Shown: positions 42,006 through 51,979 of the stretch, piece after piece | Layout of the letters: each line of letters opens with the position of its first letter | Position numbering within the stretch: the stretch's first letter is position 1 | Origin: Actinopolyspora lacussalsi subsp. righensis | Lineage (GTDB): Bacteria; Actinomycetota; Actinomycetes; Mycobacteriales; Pseudonocardiaceae | Direction: 5' to 3' | DNA: 64,000 nucleotides | Assembly (NCBI RefSeq): GCF_900116555.1 | Contig: NZ_FPAT01000004.1 | Coordinates: 1-64,000 of the forward strand | Notes under the pieces: model-generated | Databases searched by the model: none | The model's input: only the letters and a program-made list of their open reading frames with translations | What the model was told of the DNA's origin: nothing | Program-made: the position numbers and the translations under genes

Positions 42006-42908
42006 TCACAGCGAACGCCGCGCCCTGGTGGTTCTGACCCGCTCGGCCAGCTGGTCGTCGGGCGGATAGTCGACCCCGGTCAGCGTCAGGCCGTGCGCCG
42101 GGGCCACCGCGCTGGTCTTGGTCCCCTCACGCAGCATCTCCGCCGGCCACTCGGTACCGCGTCGGGAATCACCGGACATCAGCACCGACCCCACCAGACT
42201 CCGAACCATGGAGTGGCAGAAGGCGTCCGCGGTGAGGGTCGCCTCCAACAGGTGCCGATCGACTCGCTCCCACTCGAACAGCTGCAACTGCCGGACGGTG
42301 GTCGCGCCCTCGCGTTGCTTGCAGAAGGCCGCGAAATCGTGCAGCCCCACCAGATCGTTCGAAGCCAGCTTCAGCCGCCGCACGTCCAGCGGCCTGTTCC
42401 AGGCCAGGGTGTCGCGCCGCCGCAGCGGGTCGACTCCCCACGGCGCGTCCGAAACCAGGTAGCGGTAGTGCCGCCGCATCGCGGCGAACCGCGCGTCGAA
42501 GCCCGCGGGAGCGACCTCGGCCCGCAGCACCCGAACGTCACCGGGCAGAATCCGGTTCCAGCGACCGCACAGCCGCGTCAGATCGGGCACACCGTGCTCG
42601 TCGACCTCCAGCCGGTGCCGATCCCCCGCAGCCAGCGGCACCGCGTCCACGTGGACCACCTGACGGTCGGCGTGCACGCCCGCGTCGGTTCGCCCGGCCA
42701 CTACGACCGAACCCACGAGCTCCCTGCCCGGCGGCTGCTTCCACAGCGCGTCCTCCAGCAGTCCCTGCACGGTCCGCAACCCGGGCTGGCGCGCCCAACC
42801 GGAGAAATCGGCGCCGTCGTAGGCGAGTTCGACGCGAACGCGAACGAACCCGCCCTCCCGTTCGGGAGCGGCGGGTTCGTCGGCGGCCTCGGCACGCGAC
42901 GGAATCAG
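42006..42908 (-). CDS. truA: tRNA pseudouridine synthase TruA
   Basis: Makes pseudouridine at positions 38-40 of tRNA anticodon arms. The catalytic aspartate is in [14 protein letters not shown], at about residue 75 of this model. A family N-terminus ([20 protein letters not shown]) lies upstream of the first ordinary start codon (TTG 42779), so the true start must be further up. No ATG, GTG or TTG is available there before the rplQ stop; CTG at 42908, overlapping that stop as CTGA, with AAGGA six bases upstream, is the best choice, ATT three bases later the alternative. About 300 residues. Confidence 0.85.
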   Translation of the reverse strand: MIPSRAEAADEPAAPEREGGFVRVRVELAYDGADFSGWARQPGLRTVQGLLEDALWKQPPGRELVGSVVVAGRTDAGVHADRQVVHVDAVPLAAGDRHRLEVDEHGVPDLTRLCGRWNRILPGDVRVLRAEVAPAGFDARFAAMRRHYRYLVSDAPWGVDPLRRRDTLAWNRPLDVRRLKLASNDLVGLHDFAAFCKQREGATTVRQLQLFEWERVDRHLLEATLTADAFCHSMVRSLVGSVLMSGDSRRGTEWPAEMLREGTKTSAVAPAHGLTLTGVDYPPDDQLAERVRTTRARRSL

Positions 42909-43459
42909 GACCGGTCCTTGTTCTCGGCGTCCTCGTCGCTGGTGCCCTCGGCGGAGGCGTCGGAAGCGGACTCCGCGACGTCGGCGTCCGCGGACTCGTC
43001 GGCCTCGGCGGTCTCCTCGCCCTGCTGGGCGGGCTCCGCCGTGGCCTGCTGGTCCTTCGCGAACTTGGTGCCGCGGGCGGCTTCGGCCTCGGAAGTGGCC
43101 GTCTTCTCGTTGACCAGCTCGATGATGGCCATCGGAGCGTTGTCACCCTTGCGGGGCATGGTCTTGACCACCCTGGTGTAGCCACCGGGGCGATCGGAGA
43201 AGAACGGTCCGATCTCCGCGAAGAGCTTGTGAACAACGTCCTTGTCACGGATCGTCTTCAGCACTTCGCGACGATTGTGCAGGTCACCCTTGGTGGCCTT
43301 GGTGATGAGACGCTCCGCCAGCGGCTGGACCCGCTTGGCCTTCGCCTCGGTCGTGGTGATCCGCCCGTGCTCGAAAAGCGCGGTGGCCAGGTTCGCCAGG
43401 ATCAGCCGCTGATGCGACGGCGACCCGCCAAGACGCGGACCCTTCGTTGGGCTGGGCAT
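42905..43459 (-). CDS. rplQ: 50S ribosomal protein L17
   Basis: A 184-residue protein. The N-terminal 120 residues are standard L17 ([25 protein letters not shown]). The last ~60 are an acidic Ala/Glu/Ser/Asp extension ending NKDRS, typical of actinobacteria. It is cotranscribed with rpoA, and its stop overlaps the apparent truA start. Confidence 0.97.
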   Translation of the reverse strand: MPSPTKGPRLGGSPSHQRLILANLATALFEHGRITTTEAKAKRVQPLAERLITKATKGDLHNRREVLKTIRDKDVVHKLFAEIGPFFSDRPGGYTRVVKTMPRKGDNAPMAIIELVNEKTATSEAEAARGTKFAKDQQATAEPAQQGEETAEADESADADVAESASDASAEGTSDEDAENKDRS

Positions 43460-43510
43460 CGGTTGCTCCTCTCAAGGTGCGGCCGGAAACCAGTCCGCGA
43501 AGCGCAGCCG

Positions 43511-44632
43511 TCAGAGCTGCTCAGTCTCCGCGTAGTCCTGACCGTCGTCGTCATAACCGTTGTCGAAGCCGGTTTCGTAACCGCTGTCGAGACCGGTGTC
43601 GAAACCGCCGGCGGACATCCCCTGGGAGATGCTCGGCTCCTCCGACCAGCCTTCCGAGGGGTACTCGGCGGCAGCGGCGGAGGGATCGAATCCCGGAGGG
43701 CTGTCCTTGAGGGTCAGACCCAGACCGACCAGCTTCATCTTGACCTCGTCGATCGACTTCGCACCGAAGTTGCGAATGTCGAGCAGGTCGGCCTCGCTGC
43801 GCGAGACCAGCTCGCCGACGGTGTGGATACCCTCGCGCTTGAGGCAGTTGTACGAGCGTACCGTGAGATCGAGATCCTCGATCGGCATGGAGTACGCCGC
43901 GATGGTGTCCGCCTCGGCGGGCGACGGACCGATCTCGATGCCCTCTGCGTCGACGTTGAGCTCACGGGCCAGGCCGAACAGTTCGACCAGGGTGCGGCCT
44001 GCCGAGGCGACCGCGTCCCGCGCGGTCATCGACGGCTTGGTCTCGACATCGAGAACGAGTCGGTTGAAGTCCGTGCGCTGTTCGACACGAGTCGCGGTGA
44101 CGTCGAACGAAACGTTCCGCACCGGCGAGTAGATCGAGTCCACCGGAATCCGGCCGATCTCGGCACCGGACTCCTTGTTCTGTGCCGCCGGGACGTAGCC
44201 GCGACCCCGCTCGACCACGAGCTCGATCTCCAGCTTGCCCTTGGAATTCAGGGTCGCGATGTGGAGATCGGGATTGTGTACCGTCACACCTGCCGGTGGG
44301 ACGATGTCGGCGGCGGTGACGTCACCGGGGCCCTGCTTGCGCAGATACATGGTGACGGGCTCGTCGTCCTCGGAACTGACCACGAGTTCTTTGATATTCA
44401 GGATGACGTCTGTAACGTCTTCCTTGACCCCCGGAATCGTGGTGAATTCATGCAGCACACCGTCGATACGCAGGCTGGTCACGGCCGCACCCGGGATCGA
44501 GGACAGCAGGGCACGGCGGAGCGAATTGCCGAGGGTGTAACCGAAGCCGGGCTCCAGCGGCTCGAAGGTGAACCGGGAGCGCGTCTCCGAAATAGGCTCC
44601 TCGGACAGTGAGGGTCGCTGGGAGATGAGCAC
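43511..44632 (-). CDS. rpoA: RNA polymerase alpha subunit
   Basis: A 373-residue subunit. The N-terminal dimerisation domain has [21 protein letters not shown], and the C-terminal DNA-contacting domain has [15 protein letters not shown] and [17 protein letters not shown] at 44632 follows AAAGGAAAAA. After the C-terminal domain, at about residue 345, an unusual repetitive tail occurs ([20 protein letters not shown]) before the actinobacterial end QDYAETEQL. Followed by rplQ. Confidence 0.97.
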   Translation of the reverse strand: MLISQRPSLSEEPISETRSRFTFEPLEPGFGYTLGNSLRRALLSSIPGAAVTSLRIDGVLHEFTTIPGVKEDVTDVILNIKELVVSSEDDEPVTMYLRKQGPGDVTAADIVPPAGVTVHNPDLHIATLNSKGKLEIELVVERGRGYVPAAQNKESGAEIGRIPVDSIYSPVRNVSFDVTATRVEQRTDFNRLVLDVETKPSMTARDAVASAGRTLVELFGLARELNVDAEGIEIGPSPAEADTIAAYSMPIEDLDLTVRSYNCLKREGIHTVGELVSRSEADLLDIRNFGAKSIDEVKMKLVGLGLTLKDSPPGFDPSAAAAEYPSEGWSEEPSISQGMSAGGFDTGLDSGYETGFDNGYDDDGQDYAETEQL

Positions 44633-44709
44633 TGTCGTTTTTCCTTTCCACACGGCGCCCGCCATTTTACGCCGAAGGGATGGCGTGCCCGCTGCGAACA
44701 GTGGGCGAG

Positions 44710-44732
44710 GTGGGGACGCGTCGCGTCCCCAC
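44710..44732 (-). terminator. Hairpin between rpsD and rpoA
   Basis: GTGGGGACGCG (44710-44720) and CGCGTCCCCAC (44722-44732) form an 11-bp inverted repeat with a minimal loop. A second imperfect hairpin lies at about 44739-44782. They may reduce read-through from rpsD into rpoA. Confidence 0.5.
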
Positions 44733-44783
44733 CCGTACCGGGCCGCGGAGCAGCCATCGATGCGGTAGCCGCTCCGCCCGGTA

Positions 44784-45389
44784 TCACTTCGAGTAGAGCT
44801 CGACGATGAGCTGCTCGGTGACCGGTGTATCGATCTGCGCACGCTCCGGCAGTTGGTGCACCAGCACGCGCAACGACGAGGGCACCACTTGCAGCCAGGC
44901 CGGGCAGGGCCGCTCGCCCAGGGTTTCCTTGGCGATGATGAACGGCGTCGTGTTCAACGACTTCGGCTTGACGTCGATGATGTCGAACTTGGCGACCTGG
45001 TAGCTCGGAATGTCGACCTTCCTGCCGTTGACCAGGAAGTGACCGTGGTTGACCAGCTGACGGGCCTGCCTGCGGGTACGCGCGATCCCCGAACGGTAGA
45101 CCACGTTGTCCAGCCGGCTCTCCAGCATCTGCAGCAGGTTGTCACCGGTCTTGCCGGGCCTGCGGTTGGCCTCCTCGTAGTAGGAGCGGAACTGACGTTC
45201 CAGCACTCCGTACGTGAAGCGGGCCTTCTGCTTCTCCTGCAGCTGCTGCAGGTACTCGGTTTCCTTGATGCGTCCACGGCCGTGCTGCCCCGGCGGGTAC
45301 GGACGACGCTCGAACGACTGGTCACCGCCGACGAGGTCAACCTTCAACCGACGGGACTTACGGGTCGCGGGACCGGTGTAACGGGCCAT
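44784..45389 (-). CDS. rpsD: 30S ribosomal protein S4
   Basis: A 201-residue primary-assembly 30S protein. The S4 RNA-binding domain is complete ([21 protein letters not shown], in part [13 protein letters not shown]). The N-terminus lacks the four-cysteine zinc cluster seen in some S4 proteins. Fourth in the infA-rpmJ-rpsM-rpsK-rpsD-rpoA-rplQ run. Confidence 0.97.
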   Translation of the reverse strand: MARYTGPATRKSRRLKVDLVGGDQSFERRPYPPGQHGRGRIKETEYLQQLQEKQKARFTYGVLERQFRSYYEEANRRPGKTGDNLLQMLESRLDNVVYRSGIARTRRQARQLVNHGHFLVNGRKVDIPSYQVAKFDIIDVKPKSLNTTPFIIAKETLGERPCPAWLQVVPSSLRVLVHQLPERAQIDTPVTEQLIVELYSK

Positions 45390-45414
45390 TGCGTTTCTAC
45401 TCCTCTCCCGCTTC

Positions 45415-45819
45415 TCAGACCCGACGACGCTTCGGCGGGCGGCAGCCGTTGTGGGGCTGCGGGGTCACGTCCTGGATGGTTCCCACTTCGAGGCCGGCGG
45501 CCTGCAGCGAACGGATCGCCGTCTCACGTCCGGAACCCGGCCCCTTGACGAACACGTCGACCTTCTTCATGCCGTGCTCGGCAGCCTTGCGGGCGGCGTT
45601 CTCGGCCGCCATCTGCGCGGCGAACGGCGTGGACTTGCGGGAGCCCTTGAAGCCGACGTGACCGGCGGAGGCCCAGCTGATCACCGAACCGACGGTGTCG
45701 GTGATCGACACGATCGTGTTGTTGAAAGTGCTTTTGATGTGCGCCTGTCCGTGCGCTACATTCTTTTTTTCCTTGCGCCGGACCTTCTTGACGGTCCCGG
45801 CGCGACCCTTCGGTGGCAT
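45415..45819 (-). CDS. rpsK: 30S ribosomal protein S11
   Basis: A 134-residue platform protein of the 30S subunit. Typical motifs [32 protein letters not shown] and the C-terminal [15 protein letters not shown] are present. The N-terminus is Lys/Arg-rich. It lies between rpsM and rpsD. Confidence 0.97.
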   Translation of the reverse strand: MPPKGRAGTVKKVRRKEKKNVAHGQAHIKSTFNNTIVSITDTVGSVISWASAGHVGFKGSRKSTPFAAQMAAENAARKAAEHGMKKVDVFVKGPGSGRETAIRSLQAAGLEVGTIQDVTPQPHNGCRPPKRRRV

Positions 45820-45842
45820 TACTGCTTATCTCCTCGCGAGGC

Positions 45843-46220
45843 TTACTTCCTGGCCTTCTTCTTGCCTGCGACCGTCTTCTTCGGCCCCTTGCGGGTGCGG
45901 GCGTTGGTCTTGGTCCGCTGCCCGTTCAACGGCAGGTGGCGACGGTGCCGCATCCCGGCGTAGGAGCCGATCTCGATCTTCCGGCGAATGTCGGCCTGCA
46001 CCTCACGACGGAGGTCACCCTCGACCCGGTAGTTGTTCTCAACGTGTTCACGCAGCTTGGCGAGCTGCTCGTCGTCGAGATTCTTCGCGCGGGTGTCCAT
46101 CGAAATATCCGCGTTGCGCAGAATCTCCTGCGAGCTGCTGCGGCCGATGCCGTAGATGTAGGTCAGCGCGACCTCGATGCGCTTCTCGCGCGGGAGGTCG
46201 ACGCCGGCAATCCTTGCCAT
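45843..46220 (-). CDS. rpsM: 30S ribosomal protein S13
   Basis: A 125-residue head protein contacting the A-site tRNA and the L5 bridge. [19 protein letters not shown] begins at the ATG at 46220; [14 protein letters not shown] and the tail [15 protein letters not shown] are typical. The six preceding in-frame codons are not conserved, so the second methionine is used. Confidence 0.97.
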   Translation of the reverse strand: MARIAGVDLPREKRIEVALTYIYGIGRSSSQEILRNADISMDTRAKNLDDEQLAKLREHVENNYRVEGDLRREVQADIRRKIEIGSYAGMRHRRHLPLNGQRTKTNARTRKGPKKTVAGKKKARK

Positions 46221-46454
46221 CTGGCAGGTGCTCCTCACTCTTCATTCCAGGTCTACTCCCCGACCGTCCTCGTGCACGGGGCTCGCCCGGGCGGAGTCGT
46301 TTCGAAACCGAAAACCCGTCCGGAACCCGTAACCACACGAAGCCCCGGCCTGGTTCCGGGGGTGAACCGACCCAACTCCCGAGTCGGCAGGTCACAGGGA
46401 GGTCCCTTGTATCGCCTGGTTCGTTTGTCTCGGTAGCGACCGCGTCGCTGCCGG

Positions 46455-46568
46455 TCAGCCCTGACGCTGCTTGTGACGCCCGTTGTTGCAGATCACAAGA
46501 ACCCGTCCGTGACGACGGATCACCTGGCAGTTATCGCAGATCTTCTTGACACTCGGTTTGACCTTCAC
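46455..46568 (-). CDS. rpmJ: 50S ribosomal protein L36
   Basis: A 37-residue protein, [18 protein letters not shown], then [18 protein letters not shown]. The zinc ligands are CxxC (CDNC) and the later Cys and His. GTG start at 46568. It sits between infA and rpsM, its usual place. This is the zinc-binding form. Confidence 0.96.
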   Translation of the reverse strand: MKVKPSVKKICDNCQVIRRHGRVLVICNNGRHKQRQG

Positions 46569-46621
46569 GGCCGTGCTCTCCTGATCGCGACGCGTGTCCG
46601 TAACCCCGGACACCGTGGAGG

Positions 46622-46843
46622 TCACTTGTAGCGGTAGACAATGCGCCCACGGGAGAGGTCGTAGGGAGACAGCTCCACGACGACCTTGTCCTCGGGCAGG
46701 ATGCGGATGTAGTGCTGGCGCATCTTGCCACTGATGTGCGCGAGGACCTTGTGGCCGTTCTCCAACTCGACACGGAAGGTCGCGTTGGGGAGCGGCTCGA
46801 TCACCCGACCCTCGACCTCAATGGCCCCGTCCTTTTTGCCCAT
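46622..46843 (-). CDS. infA: Translation initiation factor IF-1
   Basis: A 73-residue OB-fold protein that binds the ribosomal A site during initiation. [19 protein letters not shown] and [19 protein letters not shown] are family signatures. ATG at 46843; longer frames are shadow. It heads the infA-rpmJ-rpsM operon. Confidence 0.97.
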   Translation of the reverse strand: MGKKDGAIEVEGRVIEPLPNATFRVELENGHKVLAHISGKMRQHYIRILPEDKVVVELSPYDLSRGRIVYRYK

Positions 46844-47417
46844 GTCCTCCGCGTTTCGTGACGGTGACAGTTCATCTTCTCGGTAGCTCGTACCGTTATT
46901 ACCGCTGACGCCGGAGCCGGCACCAAAGGCAGACCCACTCCGACGCGGTTCGGCAGCCCAACCACCCACGGACAAGCTGGCCCCGAGGACATGCACAGGA
47001 ATCACGGTCCCGCGATCGGGAAACCGTGCTGCTGCCCGCCCCAGCGGACCACGCCCCCTGCGAACAGAACGGCATGACGAACCGGCGCCACGAGTGCGCC
47101 GATACTCCACTGTACGCGCACGCGCGAATGCCACCCAAATCGGGGCTGGACATCGAGCCGACAGCCACTCCGCGGGCCCTTTAAAACACACTCAGTGATA
47201 ACTGTTCGTCGCTCCTTCGCCGCTCATCGAAGGAGACGAGTCCCACAGCCACGCGTGGCACCGCCATCGATACCAGGCGGACCACGTGTCCTCGGGGACG
47301 CCCGGGGCGAGCGGGAGGGGCAGCCGCTCCGGAGGAAGCGCTTCCGGGGAGAGTGTCGGTATGATCGAAGGTCGTCCGGCGAAACCACCCCGGTCAGACA
47401 CACCGAGGAGACACAAG
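46844..47417. promoter_or_regulatory. Long divergent region between infA and a methyltransferase gene
   Basis: About 570 bases with no credible gene. The AT-rich segment CCCTTTAAAACACACTCAG (about 47177-47196) is the likeliest site for the infA promoter on the minus strand. TATGAT (47360-47365) upstream of the plus-strand gene is a good -10 candidate. The rest shows nothing. Confidence 0.4.
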
Positions 47418-48059
47418 GTGACGACCCAGCACCACGGCCGTTTCTCACCGACGCATTGGCTGCGGAAGGCACCTGTCGTTGATTACCGACGGTTCTTCAC
47501 AGCGGCGATCCGTCATCCGGGAACGGTCGGCGCGGCAACCCCCACCTCGAACGCGGTGGCGGACAGCGTGGGACGCGTCGTGCCGGATCGCGGCGAACCG
47601 GTGGTCGTCGAACTCGGCCCGGGGACCGGCTCACTCAGCGTCGAGATAAGGAAAAGACTACCCGCCGCGGGCAGACACGTGGGGATAGAACTCGACGAGC
47701 GCATGGTGCGCCACCTGCGCGGGCGGATCCCCGAGATGGAAACGGTGCACGGGGACGCACGGGAACTGCGATCGACGTTGCCCAAGCTCGGGATCGACAG
47801 CGCGGATGTGATCGTGACCAGCATTCCCTGGTCCCTGCTCGACGAGAACGAGCAGCACGACGTCCTTCGGCAGTGTCGCCGGAGCCTGGCACCCGACGGG
47901 GTGTTCACCGCCATGACCTACCTGCCGATGCGCCACAGCCCCGGGGGGCGCCGCTTCCGGGCTCGTCTGGAGGCCGGTTTCGGCGAGGTGCTGACGCACA
48001 TCACGTGGCGAAGTGTCCCGCCGATGCTGCACTACACCTGCCGCCACCCGATCGAGTGA
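47418..48059 (+). CDS. Class I SAM-dependent methyltransferase (phospholipid-type)
   Basis: A 213-residue methyltransferase. The SAM loop is VVELGPGTGSLSVEI, ending in the acidic GIELDERMV. The DNA/RNA-type NPPY motif is absent; TSIPWSLLDE stands there, as in PmtA-like phosphatidylethanolamine N-methyltransferases and relatives. GTG at 47418 lies after GAGGAG. The substrate is uncertain, either a phospholipid head group or a small molecule. Confidence 0.78.
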   Translation: MTTQHHGRFSPTHWLRKAPVVDYRRFFTAAIRHPGTVGAATPTSNAVADSVGRVVPDRGEPVVVELGPGTGSLSVEIRKRLPAAGRHVGIELDERMVRHLRGRIPEMETVHGDARELRSTLPKLGIDSADVIVTSIPWSLLDENEQHDVLRQCRRSLAPDGVFTAMTYLPMRHSPGGRRFRARLEAGFGEVLTHITWRSVPPMLHYTCRHPIE

Positions 48060-48081
48060 GTCGTCGGCCCTGGCAGCGTGA

Positions 48082-48286
48082 ATTTCTCGCGAAATCGCCG
48101 CGCCGCTACGACGCAGTGCCGAACTCCAACCACTCCCGCGGGCCGAACCCCGACCATGCCCGCAGTCGGCACCGCCGCGGGTTCTCCGGTGCGGCTCTCG
48201 CGAGGACGGCCCCGACGTTGTGTAGTACCTACCCGATGTCGGGGCACCCGCAGCGAGAGCCGTGCCAGAGGTTCCGCCACGGAACC
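48082..48286 (-). repeat. Dispersed palindromic element, copy B
   Basis: Reverse-complement copy of the element at 2322-2498. Stem CGGCTCTCGC (48192-48201) with GCGAGAGCCG (48253-48262), inner stem CCCCGAC with GTCGGGG, and loop GTTGTGTAGTACCTAC, the complement of the copy A loop with one change. The core ATTTCTCGCGAAAT is at 48082-48095. It contains an additional ~25-base segment relative to copy A near 48130-48165. The two ends touch map and the methyltransferase gene. Confidence 0.8.
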
Positions 48287-48314
48287 ACCCACCAAAACCG
48301 GGGGGACGGTCGCC

Positions 48315-49103
48315 TCACTCGGCGGCGGTGAGCACCCACGGGCCGTCGGGGGTGATTGCCACGGTGTGCTCCCAGTGCGCGGCCCGGGAGCCGTCGGACG
48401 TCACCACGGTCCACTCGTCGGAGAGCTCCTCGCTTTCCGGCGGACCGAGCGTCAGCATCGGCTCGACGGCCAGTGCCATCCCCTCCCGGAGCTTGGGCCC
48501 CTTGCCCGGCCTGCCCAGGTTGGGGAGGAAGGGCTCCATGTGCATGCGGGTCCCGATGCCGTGCCCGCCGTACTCGGCGATGATCCCGTAGTCGATTCCG
48601 TCGGAGGCGGCGGCCGACTTGGCCGCGGACTCCACCGCGTGCGAGATGTCGGTCAGCCTGTTCCCGGCGGCGACCTTGTCGATACCCGCCCACATCGCCC
48701 GCTCGGTGGCCGCCGACAACGCCAGTTCACGTTCACCGACCGAACCGACCGGGATGGTCACGGCGGAGTCACCGTGCCACCCGTCCAGAATCGCTCCGCA
48801 GTCGACCGAGATCAGGTCGCCGTCGGCGAGCACCTCCGTCGTCGAGGGGATGCCGTGCACGATCTTCTCGTTGATCGAGGCGCAGATCGACCCCGGGAAA
48901 CCGTGGTAGCCCTTGAAGGAGGGGATCGCGCCCGCGTCACGGATGACGCCCTCGGCGACCGAGTCGAGTTCGGCGGTGCTGACCCCCGGTTTCGCCTGCT
49001 CGGTCACCGCCGCGAGGGCGCGCGCGACGACGAGCCCCGCCGCGCGCATCGCCTGAATCTCACCACTGCTCTTGAGCTCGATGCCCTTACCGCGACGCAG
49101 CAC
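48315..49103 (-). CDS. map: Type I methionine aminopeptidase
   Basis: A 262-residue enzyme that removes N-terminal methionine. The dimetal ligands are intact: SVDCGAILDGWHGDSAV supplies two aspartates, GGHGIGTRMHMEP the histidine, and EPMLT and EHTVAI the glutamates. GTG at 49103 follows GAGAGGGG. It lies downstream of adk in the secY-adk-map order. Confidence 0.96.
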   Translation of the reverse strand: MLRRGKGIELKSSGEIQAMRAAGLVVARALAAVTEQAKPGVSTAELDSVAEGVIRDAGAIPSFKGYHGFPGSICASINEKIVHGIPSTTEVLADGDLISVDCGAILDGWHGDSAVTIPVGSVGERELALSAATERAMWAGIDKVAAGNRLTDISHAVESAAKSAAASDGIDYGIIAEYGGHGIGTRMHMEPFLPNLGRPGKGPKLREGMALAVEPMLTLGPPESEELSDEWTVVTSDGSRAAHWEHTVAITPDGPWVLTAAE

Positions 49104-49392
49104 CGCTGCCCCTCTCGTCAACTCAACGGCCTTACAAGAACGATTCTCGCCCCGGTACGAGTCCCGGGCCACTTCCCCACCGCGGCCCGGCGACCGCGGG
49201 AGCCGGGCGGTCCGGGAGCGTCGGATACCTCTCCGGCTCCGCCACACATCACCGACCCCCGCGGTCCGAGTACCGTCGCGCCGAACACCGCCGCTCGCGG
49301 AACGAGTTCACGCGAGGTCCGGCCACGAAATCATCTCCCCGGGACCGGCGGCCCGGCTACGGGCAACGGATCGAACCGGGGAGCGAAACCAC
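49104..49392. other. Non-coding gap between map and adk
   Basis: About 290 bases. No ORF with ribosome site or codon bias. A map promoter may lie here, since the gap is unusually long for an operon. Confidence 0.35.
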
Positions 49393-49944
49393 TCAGGCAC
49401 GAGCGCGCAGGGCCTCCAGGGCTCGCGAGGTGACTTCCTCGACCGGCCCGAACGCGTCGATCGTGATCAGCTTGTTCCGGTAGTAGTCCAACAGCGGCGC
49501 CGTCTCCGAGTCGTACACGTCCAGCCTGCGCCGGATGAGTTCCTCGGTGTCGTCCGAGCGACCGCGGTCCAGCAGACGCCGGACCAACTCCTCCCGGGGA
49601 ACCTCGAACTGCACCACCGCGGTGAGTTCCATCCCGTTCTCGGAGAGGATGTCGCTGAGCACGTCGGCCTGCGGCGTCGTGCGCGGGAATCCGTCGAGCA
49701 GAAAGCCCTCGGCCGCGTCACTGGCGGCAAGACGCTGACGCACCATCTCGTTGGTGACCTCGTCCGGTACCAGCTCACCGGCGTCCAGGTAGCTCTTGGC
49801 CTCCTTGCCCAGTGGCGTGACGTTGTCGATGTTCTCCCTGAACAGATCGCCACTGGAGATGTGGGGGACCGCGAGATGTTCACTCAGCACGGCCGCTTGG
49901 GTGCCTTTGCCCGCACCTGGCGGGCCGACCAGAACCAATCGCAC
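49393..49944 (-). CDS. adk: Adenylate kinase
   Basis: A 183-residue short-form adenylate kinase, without the zinc-LID insert. P-loop [10 protein letters not shown], the NMP-binding [10 protein letters not shown], and [10 protein letters not shown] are present. GTG at 49944 gives the usual [12 protein letters not shown]; a TTG three bases earlier is nearer the GGAGG ribosome site and cannot be ruled out. Downstream of secY by 290 bases. Confidence 0.96.
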   Translation of the reverse strand: MRLVLVGPPGAGKGTQAAVLSEHLAVPHISSGDLFRENIDNVTPLGKEAKSYLDAGELVPDEVTNEMVRQRLAASDAAEGFLLDGFPRTTPQADVLSDILSENGMELTAVVQFEVPREELVRRLLDRGRSDDTEELIRRRLDVYDSETAPLLDYYRNKLITIDAFGPVEEVTSRALEALRARA

Positions 49945-50231
49945 CAAGGGTCTGCCTCCGAATCCGTGATGATGGCTCACGCCACCGTTTGGCGGGCACT
50001 TTCGTCCCGTCTGTCATCGCCGTCCGCACCACGCGGCGCCCCGGGAAGCACTCCCGGCGGCGATCCCGCCGACGCGGACATCGAGCGATCGACACCGTAA
50101 CCGACGTGGCCGATTTCGCCATGATTACCGCCCGAACTGTGGGAAACCACTCGAAGCGGAACCGCGCCGCTCGGGGTCATCGACCACCGAGCGGGCAGCG
50201 GCCACGGCGTCATCGCCAGGACTCTTCGAGC

Positions 50232-51542
50232 CTACCGGAGGAAGCCCTCGTAATTGCGCTGCGTGAGTTGGCTCTCGACCTGTTTGACGGTGTCCAGTCC
50301 CACGTTGACCATGATCAGGACCGCGGTGCCGCCGAACGGAAAGTTCTGCGCACCGCCCTGACCACCGGTAACCCCGAGGAAGAAGTTCGGGAGTACCGCG
50401 ATGATGCCCAGGTAGAGCGCACCGGGCAACGTGATGCGCGAGAGCACGAAACTCAGGTACTCGGCAGTGGGCCTGCCCGGACGAATACCCGGGATGAAAC
50501 CGCCGAACTTCTTCATCTCGTCGGCACGCTCTTCCGGATTGAACGTGATCGAGACGTAGAAGTAGGCGAAGAAGATGATCATCGTCATGTACAGCAGGAT
50601 GTGTACCCAGCTGGACGGATCGACGATGTAGGTCTGGATGAAACGCGACCACCAGGTGTTCTGGTTGCCCGCGAGCTGTCCCAGCAACTGCGGGAGGTAC
50701 AGCAGCGAGGAACCGAAGATCACCGGGATCACACCGGCCTGGTTGACCTTCAGCGGCAGATACGTGGAGGTGCCGCCGTACATCCGGCGCCCGATCATGC
50801 GCTTGGCGTACTGCACCGGGATGCGGCGCTGCGCCTGCTCGACGAACACCACGCTGGCGATGATGACCAGACCGAAGCAACAGATCACGGCGAAGACGAA
50901 GCCGCCGCTGTTGTTCAGGATGTTGCCGCCCTCGGCCGGGATGCGGGAAGCGATCGAGGTGAAGATCAGCAGCGACATGCCGTTGCCGACACCGCGTTCG
51001 GTGATCAGCTCGCCCATCCACATCAGCAGTGCCGCACCGGCGGTCATGGTGACCACGATGACCACCATGTTCAGCACCGAGCTGTCCGGGATGACCTCCT
51101 GCTGACACCCCGGGAAGAGCTGCCCGCGCACGGCCAGCGCGACGATGCCCGTCGCCTGCAGCACGGCCAGCGCGACCGTCAGGTAGCGGGTGTACTGCGT
51201 GAGCTTGGCCTGGCCGGACTGGCCTTCCTTCTTCAACTGCTCGAACCGCGGGATCACCACCTGCAGCAGCTGAACGATGATGCTGGCGGTGATGTAGGGC
51301 ATGATCCCGAGGGAAAGCACCGACAGTTGAAGCAGGGCTCCGCCACTGAAGAGGTTCAGCAACGAATAGACGCTCTGACTCTCGCCTTGTAGAGCCTGCA
51401 CACACTGCTGGATGTTCGGATACGACACCCCTGGAGACGGAATCGTGGCACCCAGTCGGTACAGCACGACCATTCCCAGTGTGAACAGGATCTTACGGCG
51501 CAGGTCCGGCGTCGTCAGAGCCGAGCGGAAGGCGCCGAGCAC
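50232..51542 (-). CDS. secY: Preprotein translocase subunit SecY
   Basis: A 436-residue channel with ten membrane helices, the central pore for Sec export and membrane insertion. The plug and lateral gate region (FSGGALLQLSVLSLGIMPYI) and the cytoplasmic loop FGGFIPGIRPGRPT are conserved. GTG at 51542 follows AGGAGG. It has its own upstream region, separated from rplO by a terminator. Confidence 0.97.
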   Translation of the reverse strand: MLGAFRSALTTPDLRRKILFTLGMVVLYRLGATIPSPGVSYPNIQQCVQALQGESQSVYSLLNLFSGGALLQLSVLSLGIMPYITASIIVQLLQVVIPRFEQLKKEGQSGQAKLTQYTRYLTVALAVLQATGIVALAVRGQLFPGCQQEVIPDSSVLNMVVIVVTMTAGAALLMWMGELITERGVGNGMSLLIFTSIASRIPAEGGNILNNSGGFVFAVICCFGLVIIASVVFVEQAQRRIPVQYAKRMIGRRMYGGTSTYLPLKVNQAGVIPVIFGSSLLYLPQLLGQLAGNQNTWWSRFIQTYIVDPSSWVHILLYMTMIIFFAYFYVSITFNPEERADEMKKFGGFIPGIRPGRPTAEYLSFVLSRITLPGALYLGIIAVLPNFFLGVTGGQGGAQNFPFGGTAVLIMVNVGLDTVKQVESQLTQRNYEGFLR

Positions 51543-51858
51543 GCAGACCTCCTGTGCGCGAGCCGGTAGTCACCGGCCGATGTCGGTGGCCGACTCACGA
51601 GTCGCCCACGGCTGGATTCCGTCAACGATTCCGTACCACGGCGTGGCACGGAACCGCCGCACGGACTCTAACAGCATTCACCCCGCCCGTAGTAGCCACC
51701 TGCGGACAATGGCAACGAAACGGCGCCCGAAAAACACTCGCGGTGATCAGTGAGCGGCCACTTCGGACACTGTTCGCGATCGGCGAACCCGGCCCGTGGC
51801 TGTCGGTACCACGTGTTCGAAGGCGAAATCACTGCTCACCGAAAGCGGGAGCATTGCT
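51543..51858. promoter_or_regulatory. Upstream region of secY
   Basis: No gene seen. Given the terminator at its right edge, a secY-adk-map promoter should lie here. Confidence 0.4.
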
Positions 51859-51902
51859 GGCGAAAAAGAACGGGCCGGTCGACAACGAAGTCGACCGGCC
51901 CG
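51859..51902 (-). terminator. Strong intrinsic terminator after rplO
   Basis: Perfect 13-bp stem CGGGCCGGTCGAC (51871-51883) and GTCGACCGGCCCG (51890-51902), loop AACGAA. On the minus strand it is followed by TTCTTTTTCGCC, a rare U-tract in this GC-rich DNA. It should end spc transcripts before secY. Confidence 0.85.
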
Positions 51903-51979
51903 AAAACGTGAACCGCGCGACGCGACGCGGGTTCGGCCGCACCGGAACATCGCCCCGTGACGGGACGGTTCGTCCGGGT

